Shown here in pieces: positions 6,279-11,231 of a stretch of DNA of 11,231 bases. The notes below the pieces were generated by a model. That model ran no database searches. It saw only the letters and a list, made by a program, of their open reading frames with translations, and had not been told where the DNA came from. Numbering within the stretch: the first letter of the stretch is position 1; every line of letters begins with the position of its first letter. This stretch comes from Syntrophomonadaceae bacterium. GTDB taxonomy: Bacteria; Bacillota; Dethiobacteria; DTU022. The stretch spans positions 1 through 11,231 of the forward strand of contig SLQM01000124.1 in the NCBI GenBank assembly GCA_007131435.1, in the 5' to 3' direction. Both the position numbers and the translations under genes were made by a program.

Positions 6279-7469
6279 TTAAACAATACCGTTATTTTTA
6301 AACTCTTCTATGCTTGCATCAGAATAACCGATACTTTTTAATATCTCTTCTGTATGCTGCCCAAGCGTCGGCGGTGGAGATGATACATCTCCGGGGGTTA
6401 GGGACAGCTTGGTAGGCACACCGGTTAACTTGACCATGCCCGCTTTTGGATGTTCTTTTTCAACAACCATTTCCCTGATATTTACGTGTGGATCGCTTAA
6501 AACCTGGTCGAGCGTCCGGATACGGCCGCAGGGAACGCCTGCATCTTCCATAACCTTAACCCACTCTTCGGTTGTCTTTTGCCTGGTTAACTCCTCCAGG
6601 ATATCTTTTAGCTCGCCCGGGTGCTGGTTACGCGATTTCATGTCTGCAAACCGTTGATCTTCATTTAGCTCTTCCCGGCCCAGGGCTTTTACAAAAGTTT
6701 CCCACAACCTCTGGTTGCCCACGGCGAAAATAACATACCCGTCACTGGTTTCAAAGCTTTCATATGGAGTAATCATGGGGTGGCGGTTGCCAACCCTCTG
6801 GGGCGCATTGCCGGTGGCAAGATAATTCCCCGCCTGGTAAGTTAAAATAGATATTATCGAATCCATCAGGGAAACATCAATAAACTGGCCCTTTCCGGTA
6901 TTATTACGGACCAGCAGGGCCAGCAGGATGCCCTCTACGGCATGAAACCCTCCCAGGATGTCTGCAATGGCCACACCAACCCGTTGCGGCGGTCCATCGG
7001 GAAAACCTGTTATACTCATTAACCCGGCTTCACCCTGGATCATCACATCAAAACTTGGCTTTTCCCGGTAAGGGCTGTTGTGACCGTACCCGGTTATTGA
7101 GCAGTAAATAATATCATCCTTGATCTTTTTGACATCATCATAAGTCAGCCCCATTTTTTCGGTAACTCCTATGCGGAAGTTTTCCACAAAAATATCGGCA
7201 TCAGCAATCAGGCGACGCAATATTTCTTTTCCCTTTTCTTCCCGCATATTAAGGGTAATACTCTTCTTGTTGCGGTTAAAAGATAGGTAATATGCCGATT
7301 CCCCTTCCAAAAAAGGCGGCCCAAGGGCCCTTGAATCGTCTCCCCGGCCGGGGGTTTCAACTTTTATTACTTCTGCACCCATATCGCCAAGCTTCATCGT
7401 GCAGTATGGTCCTGCAATAAAACGGCTCAAGTCAACAACTCTTAATCCTGACAGCGGTTTTTGCATCAT
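6279..7469 (-). CDS. Class III (CaiB/BaiF, family III) CoA-transferase
   Basis: A 396-residue formyl-CoA/CaiB-type CoA-transferase, a normal length for the family. Motifs: KPLSGLRVVDLSRFIAGPY (4-22), GAEVIKVE (31-38), FVENFRIG (94-101), GYGHNSPYREKPSFDVMIQGEAGLM (127-151), VAIADILGGFHA (166-177) and a C-terminal 'LGQHTEEILKSIGY'. By alignment with formyl-CoA transferase, Asp170 of VAIADILGG is the catalytic aspartate (Asp169 there) that carries the acyl-enzyme intermediate. The acyl group moved cannot be told from sequence. The start is ATG 7469, with GGAGG at 7479-7475 (5-nt spacer); ATG 7466 has an 8-nt spacer and is equally good. An in-frame extension to 7574 has no ribosome site and no family similarity. 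It is first in a minus-strand unit with the DUF2877 gene, placing CoA-ester chemistry in the same pathway. Confidence 0.92.
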   Translation of the reverse strand: MMQKPLSGLRVVDLSRFIAGPYCTMKLGDMGAEVIKVETPGRGDDSRALGPPFLEGESAYYLSFNRNKKSITLNMREEKGKEILRRLIADADIFVENFRIGVTEKMGLTYDDVKKIKDDIIYCSITGYGHNSPYREKPSFDVMIQGEAGLMSITGFPDGPPQRVGVAIADILGGFHAVEGILLALLVRNNTGKGQFIDVSLMDSIISILTYQAGNYLATGNAPQRVGNRHPMITPYESFETSDGYVIFAVGNQRLWETFVKALGREELNEDQRFADMKSRNQHPGELKDILEELTRQKTTEEWVKVMEDAGVPCGRIRTLDQVLSDPHVNIREMVVEKEHPKAGMVKLTGVPTKLSLTPGDVSSPPPTLGQHTEEILKSIGYSDASIEEFKNNGIV

Positions 7470-7591
7470 TCCTGCCTCCTTTAATGAACAAAAATTTCTA
7501 CAGCACCATGTTAAAATCCTTCTCAGGCGCTTTGTTACTATTCTACAAATATTTATATCTATTAGCTGGAACATATTTTATTAATTAACTC

Positions 7592-7620
7592 TTTTCTTTT
7601 CCGCCGAAGCAGGGTATAAT
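7592..7620 (+). promoter_or_regulatory. Predicted sigma-A promoter of the Y-family polymerase gene
   Basis: A perfect TATAAT lies at 7615-7620. The position 17 bp upstream holds TTTTCT (7592-7597), a poor -35 with 3 of 6 matches. The expected transcript start, near 7627, abuts the SOS box that follows, which is the usual arrangement for repression. Confidence 0.65.
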
Positions 7621-7628
7621 TAGAAACA

Positions 7629-7642
7629 CGAACATATGTTTA
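7629..7642 (+). promoter_or_regulatory. SOS box (DinR/LexA operator)
   Basis: CGAACATATGTTTA matches the Gram-positive SOS consensus CGAACRNRYGTTYC at 13 of 14 positions (only the final C is A). It sits just downstream of the TATAAT hexamer and 19 bases before the polymerase start codon, so LexA/DinR binding would block initiation. This predicts DNA-damage induction of the polymerase and the YolD-like gene. Confidence 0.85.
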
Positions 7643-7661
7643 TTCGGGAGTTGGCTTCTGT

Positions 7662-8894
7662 ATGCCTGAAAAAGTTATATTCCTTGCGGACATGGAGTCT
7701 TTTTACGCCAGCGTTGAAAGCGCCCGCGACCCCTCACTGCGCGGCAAGCCGGTTGCCGTATGCGGCGATCCGGCCCTGCGCCACGGCATTATCCTTGCCG
7801 CCAGCCGCGAGGCAAAAGCTCACGGCATTAAGACCGGACAGCCGGCATGGGAAGCCAGGAGAATGTGCCCCTGGGTAATCTTTATCCACCCGCGCATGCA
7901 GGCTTATATTGACTGTTCGCTGCAGATCACTGAGATATTTAAGCAGTTCAGCGACCGCGTTTTTCCTTACTCCATTGATGAACAGTTCATTGATCTTACC
8001 GGCTCAACAAAGCTATTCGGCACGCCGCGCCAGGCAGCCGAGCAGTTGATGGAGAAAATTCGCAACGAAACGGGGATCCGCTGCCGCATCGGCATGGGTG
8101 AAAACATGCTCCAGGCCAAGATGGCCTGCGACTGTTTTGCAAAGAAGCGGGCTGAAGCGTTCTTTGAGCTAAACAGCGCCAATTATGCACACTTCACCTG
8201 GCCGCTCCCCGTCGGCTCCCTTTTCGGTGTCGGCCATCGCATGGTAAAAAACCTTAACCGGATTGGCGTCCGCAATATTGGCCATCTCGCAAGGCTGCCA
8301 AGGGGAATGCTGGGAAGGCTCTGGGGGGTTAATGGCGAACTGCTCTGGCTCAATGCCCGCGGTATAGATTATTCTACGCTGGAAACAAATAGCGCTCCGG
8401 GCCAAAAAGGCGTGGGCCATACTGCCACCCTCCCCCGGGATTACCGCAGGCAAGGTGAAATCGAACTGGTTTTGCTGGAAATGACCGAGGAAGTTTGCGC
8501 CAGGACGCGCAGGCAGGGTAAAGTCGGTTCTACCGTGCACCTGTACTGTAAAGGATCCGATTTTGACTTTCCTACCGGTTTTTCCCGCCAAAAAACGCTG
8601 CCTGAGTCAACAGCGAATACAATGAAAATTTATCCTGTCGTGCTTGACCTTTTTCGCCGCCACTGGGACAGAAAACCGGTCAGGGCAGTGGGCATAAGCC
8701 TGTCAGGCCTGACCCCCTTCCGGCAGCTCCAGCTAGCCTTGAACGCTGATTACGAAAAGGCTGAAGCCCTGGCCGAGGCCGCAGGCCAGGTAAGAAAACG
8801 TTTCGGAAAAACCAGCCTTTTCAGGGCAGCTTCGCTAAAAGTTGGTGCACAGCTTTTCGAGCGCGCCGGTAAAATCGGGGGACACGACTCATGA
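7662..8894 (+). CDS. Y-family translesion DNA polymerase (UvrX/YqjW-like)
   Basis: A 410-residue DinB/UmuC-superfamily polymerase that would bypass damaged bases during the SOS response. Catalytic carboxylates are visible: Asp10 in LADMESFYASVE and Asp106-Glu107 in SIDEQFIDLTG. Tyr15 aligns with the steric-gate tyrosine of Dpo4. The finger region reads GIILAASREAKAHGIKTG (42-59). A helix-hairpin-helix thumb lies at about 182-213 (SLFGVGHRMVKNLNRIGVRNIGHLARLP within it) and the little-finger domain at about 250-355. QLQLAL (355-360) may be a degenerate sliding-clamp motif. The start is ATG 7662 with GGGAG 11 nt upstream, a rather long spacer. The SOS box in its leader and the overlapping YolD-like gene resemble the Bacillus yqjW-yqjX arrangement, which argues for this subgroup over housekeeping DNA polymerase IV. 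The block looks more GC-rich than the neighbouring catabolic genes. Confidence 0.92.
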   Translation: MPEKVIFLADMESFYASVESARDPSLRGKPVAVCGDPALRHGIILAASREAKAHGIKTGQPAWEARRMCPWVIFIHPRMQAYIDCSLQITEIFKQFSDRVFPYSIDEQFIDLTGSTKLFGTPRQAAEQLMEKIRNETGIRCRIGMGENMLQAKMACDCFAKKRAEAFFELNSANYAHFTWPLPVGSLFGVGHRMVKNLNRIGVRNIGHLARLPRGMLGRLWGVNGELLWLNARGIDYSTLETNSAPGQKGVGHTATLPRDYRRQGEIELVLLEMTEEVCARTRRQGKVGSTVHLYCKGSDFDFPTGFSRQKTLPESTANTMKIYPVVLDLFRRHWDRKPVRAVGISLSGLTPFRQLQLALNADYEKAEALAEAAGQVRKRFGKTSLFRAASLKVGAQLFERAGKIGGHDS

Positions 8895-9235
8895 GCGAAA
8901 AAATAAGAAGTCAATTCGGGTGCAGCAAAATGATGCTGCCTGAACACTGCTCAATGCTCAGGGAACAGGCCCTTGCAGAGTACCGGGCAGAAAATAACCG
9001 CTTTCCGGAAACCGACGAGCAGCTGCGGGAGGAGCAGCAGTACATCCTGGATGAAGCCCGGGCCGGGGGGAAAACCGTGATCATAAAAACTTTAAACAGC
9101 AACGGTTGCAATCATTACATGGGCATACCCCTGCGCTGTGATTCTACCGGCAACAAAATTATTATTCGCACAGAAACAGGTCCTGACCTGTCAATATCTG
9201 CAGCAGAAGTTGTCAGCTTAACAATTGCGGATTAG
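8891..9235 (+). CDS. YolD-like small protein, SOS polymerase partner
   Basis: A 114-residue protein whose ATG overlaps the polymerase stop as ATGA (8891-8894), implying translational coupling. It carries the YolD-like outline: an early 'MMLPEH' (14-19), an acidic helical middle with FPETDEQLREEQQYILDEA (38-56), then beta-rich segments (TVIIKTLNS; IPLRCDSTGNKIIIRTE; LSISAAEVVSLTI). YolD-like proteins commonly pair with UvrX/YqjW-type polymerases; their biochemical role is poorly defined, though a UmuD-like accessory function has been suggested. No LexA/UmuD-type protease motif is evident. The family call is by pattern and context rather than by strong sequence identity. Confidence 0.75.
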   Translation: MSEKIRSQFGCSKMMLPEHCSMLREQALAEYRAENNRFPETDEQLREEQQYILDEARAGGKTVIIKTLNSNGCNHYMGIPLRCDSTGNKIIIRTETGPDLSISAAEVVSLTIAD

Positions 9236-9239
9236 CAGC

Positions 9240-9287
9240 GCCAGGCATGCCATTTCACATTTTCTGCCTGGCCTGGTAAACCAGGCC
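9240..9287. repeat. Overlapping inverted repeats at the YolD-like / activase convergent junction
   Basis: GCCAGGCA (9240-9247) pairs with TGCCTGGC (9265-9272), an 8-bp stem with a 17-nt loop that holds the activase stop codon. GGCCTGG (9270-9276) pairs with CCAGGCC (9281-9287), a 7-bp stem with a TAAA loop. The two stems share bases 9270-9272 and cannot both form fully. Neither is followed by a T-run, so they are not typical intrinsic terminators, although no better terminator was found for either gene. Confidence 0.5.
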
Positions 9288-11231
9288 CTGGACAATTTCA
9301 TCACGGCTGGCATTATCTTTTCCATCGTAATAAACAGTAACAATCGGGATATCATAGTCTTCCTGCATGGATCGCTGCTGAGCTTCAACTACAGAAGCGG
9401 GCATGCAGGTAAAAGGTGCAACAAAAACTGCCCCGTCAACATTCCCTCTTTTGGCAAAAGCTGCTGTTCTTCCTATAGTCATCGGAGGTTCACCGCCGTA
9501 ATGGCCTGAAACATATTTTAGCGAGCGCTGCCTTATTTCCCGTGGCGTGGGCTCTTCTAATCCCTGCAGCAGTTTGCCGGCGGCTTTTTCTAAAACCTCT
9601 TCGTCACGATGCGCAATTTTCAACATTAACCCTAAACCTGCCAATTTAATCAGGTCGGTAAGGTTTCGCTTGAGCTTATAAGACTGCAACGTCTCCAGGT
9701 AGTCAATGTGCAGGGTATATGTAAAGACCTCGGTAGCAGGTGATATGCATACTTCCCCACCTGATTTTTCTATAGTCCTGATCACCGCTTGGTTACAGCG
9801 ATCATCCAGGCGCACGTAAAATTCTCCTGCCAGTACAATGCGTGGCTTTAAACCTTTATTTTGATCCAGGATCGCTTCAAAGTCTTTCGCCGCATCTTGC
9901 ACGAGCTTCTCCAGCTGTTTTCTGTAAGTACCGTTAATCAGGCTAAAGTTATTAAGCCTGTATTGCTCCAGGTGTTGAACCAGTTTATCCCGGTACTTGA
10001 CAAATAAGCTATCTGCATCTCCCTTGTTTATTTCATAAGGCCTCACCCTGTGCAGTATTTTATAGAGCAGATCCATTACTACCAGTCCGTTGAAGAATAG
10101 AATTAGAAAACCAGTTCCAAAGCGCTTACGAATATCGGTAAATTTTACTGCGCAGACTCTTTTTGAACCATAGCCTGCCCGCTCTAAGGCCAGGGCTTGC
10201 AGTGGCGCATAAAGGCCATACCGACAAGGGCCGCAGGCCCAGCCCTGGAAAAATACTTCCCCATTATTACTATCTCTACCGCTTGAACTTAAATAGCTTA
10301 GATAATCCTGCAGGTTTTGGATGAAAGGCAGGCATTCTTCACCATTTGCAAAGCGCTGGGCACAGGAAAGGTCACCATTCTTGCCGCGTGGGAGAACTTC
10401 AGCTTCAACACCCTTATTTTTAAAAAGTGAGGCAAATACCAGGGCATGTTCCGTAGGGTAAGGGATCAGGATCTTTTTCCAGCCCCGATCATTTGCAGAG
10501 CGATTTGCCGCCCAGCCCAATTCTTTAATTGCGGCCGGCTTATCAGAGAGACATGTATTTTTAAATGCCTCCATTCGTGTTACCAAACCTGCCGCTGCGG
10601 TATGTTCATCCAAGGTGAGCCTTAAGTAATTTGTCAGCCCGTTCAGGTAGTGGCGCATCATGGCATTGGGCCCGCATTTAAAGGGATCAAGAAAAATTAT
10701 ATTAAAATAAGGCAGCCCTGTCTTAGCTCTTCTCGCGTTTAAAAAATTAACGAACAATACTACTGAAAGCATTTTTTGCAGCTGTGCAGGGTACAAATTG
10801 TCAAGTTTCTTAACCTGTTCACGCAGGTATTCTTTCAGCTCTTCCCTGTAAGGGTCAAGGATTGGTGACTCAATATTCCCCTGGTACCATTCCAGCAGGT
10901 ATGAATGCAGGTATTCATGGGGGATAGGCGTAAGCCCGCTTTGCCGGGCATAGTGCATAGATTTTTTTGATACAAATTGATCGTAAAGGGTATAGGGCCT
11001 GCTTAAAAATATAGCCGGAACCTGGTCAGGCTTATTCTGCAAATCCTGCAGCAGGGTTTCTGCAGATTCGGCTACCATTTTTAAAAACCCTTGCTGCCTT
11101 TCATGCGCGTAGTTTAAGGCCCTAACAAATTCATTTTCGTCGAACAGCTTACCCATAATCTTTTTTGTCACAGGGCGCAGCTGCTCCTTTAAACCGCGAA
11201 TTCCCTGCCGGTGGTTTAGCTGAACATATAA
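9255..11231 (-). CDS. CoA-substrate-specific enzyme activase / DUF2229-type protein, C-terminal part (5' end outside window)
   Basis: At least 638 residues matching the C-terminal portion of the very large proteins annotated as 2-hydroxyacyl-CoA dehydratase activases (COG3580/COG3581, DUF2229-type). Counting from GTG 11171, landmarks are FLSRPYTLYDQFVS (55-68), FKCGPNAMM (164-172), LDEHTAAAGLVTRMEAF (187-203), GEECLPF (277-283), GWACGPCRYG (310-319), SGHYGGEP (555-562) and APFTCMPASVVEAQ (585-598). Cys166, 280, 313, 316 and 589 are candidate iron-sulfur ligands. The true start is probably beyond the window: the frame is open to the right edge (reading LYVQLNHRQGIRGLKEQLRP before the GTG) and GTG 11171 has only a distant AAAGGAG (about 12 nt). 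The ATPase activase domain of full-length members would lie upstream, so the substrate enzyme cannot be named. It shows no evident link to the catabolic locus. Confidence 0.85.
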   Translation of the reverse strand, partial: LYVQLNHRQGIRGLKEQLRPVTKKIMGKLFDENEFVRALNYAHERQQGFLKMVAESAETLLQDLQNKPDQVPAIFLSRPYTLYDQFVSKKSMHYARQSGLTPIPHEYLHSYLLEWYQGNIESPILDPYREELKEYLREQVKKLDNLYPAQLQKMLSVVLFVNFLNARRAKTGLPYFNIIFLDPFKCGPNAMMRHYLNGLTNYLRLTLDEHTAAAGLVTRMEAFKNTCLSDKPAAIKELGWAANRSANDRGWKKILIPYPTEHALVFASLFKNKGVEAEVLPRGKNGDLSCAQRFANGEECLPFIQNLQDYLSYLSSSGRDSNNGEVFFQGWACGPCRYGLYAPLQALALERAGYGSKRVCAVKFTDIRKRFGTGFLILFFNGLVVMDLLYKILHRVRPYEINKGDADSLFVKYRDKLVQHLEQYRLNNFSLINGTYRKQLEKLVQDAAKDFEAILDQNKGLKPRIVLAGEFYVRLDDRCNQAVIRTIEKSGGEVCISPATEVFTYTLHIDYLETLQSYKLKRNLTDLIKLAGLGLMLKIAHRDEEVLEKAAGKLLQGLEEPTPREIRQRSLKYVSGHYGGEPPMTIGRTAAFAKRGNVDGAVFVAPFTCMPASVVEAQQRSMQEDYDIPIVTVYYDGKDNASRDEIVQGLVYQARQKM

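Noticed and set aside
7470..7574. N-terminal extension of the CoA-transferase to 7574
   Set aside because: No ribosome site, a basic/cysteine-rich peptide unlike the family, and a very good GGAGG directly before ATG 7469/7466.
7568..7580. GGAACATATTTTA as a second SOS box upstream of the polymerase
   Set aside because: It resembles the consensus at about 11 of 14 positions but breaks both outer symmetry and the conserved GTT half-site; expected by chance in AT-rich DNA.
8169..8591. Minus-strand ORF opposite the polymerase gene
   Set aside because: It lies fully within the coding sequence of a polymerase with intact catalytic motifs; no family resemblance or start signals.
1..11231. Mobile elements, CRISPR arrays, tRNA or rRNA genes
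   Set aside because: No transposase or integrase motifs, no regularly spaced direct repeats and no tRNA-like cloverleaf or rRNA sequence were recognised on either strand.

Overview
The window looks like chromosomal DNA from an anaerobic, low-to-moderate GC Firmicute (Clostridia, perhaps Peptococcaceae- or Syntrophomonadaceae-like). This is inferred from strong AGGAGG-type ribosome binding sites, a Bacillus/DinR-type SOS operator, a Y-family polymerase plus YolD-like pair, a PucR-family regulator, and a 2-hydroxyacyl-CoA dehydratase activase-type protein typical of anaerobes. The genus cannot be fixed from sequence alone.

Positions 1-7469 hold a nitrogen-catabolism locus. On the minus strand at the left edge are the start of a DUF1116 gene (allG/ylbE type) and, directly upstream of it, fdrA (allF type). 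Divergent from fdrA is a PucR-family regulator on the plus strand. It converges, across a strong bidirectional-looking hairpin, on an NCS2/NAT nucleobase permease (minus). Upstream of the permease on the minus strand are a DUF2877 gene (allH/ylbF type) and, 11 nt before it, a class III (CaiB/BaiF) CoA-transferase gene. As I recall the E. coli literature, FdrA/YlbE/YlbF (AllF/AllG/AllH) together form the oxamate carbamoyltransferase that ends anaerobic allantoin degradation. All three components are therefore represented, but the set is split by the regulator and permease and coupled to a CoA-transferase. A plausible reading is a PucR-controlled uptake and carbamoyl-transfer route for a nucleobase-derived ureido compound, with a CoA-dependent step that the E. 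coli allantoin pathway does not contain.

Positions 7592-9235 hold a separate SOS module: a promoter with a near-perfect DinR/LexA box, a Y-family (UvrX/YqjW-like) translesion polymerase and, overlapping its stop by ATGA, a small YolD-like protein. This block looks more GC-rich than the regulator and fdrA.

Positions 9255-11231 (minus) hold the C-terminal part of a large CoA-substrate-specific enzyme activase / DUF2229-type protein. Its frame stays open to the right edge, so the gene is probably truncated by the window. It converges on the YolD-like gene with a 19-nt gap.

No tRNA, rRNA, CRISPR array, transposase or recognisable riboswitch was seen. No gene-free stretch exceeds 300 bases; the longest is the 263-nt fdrA/pucR divergent region.
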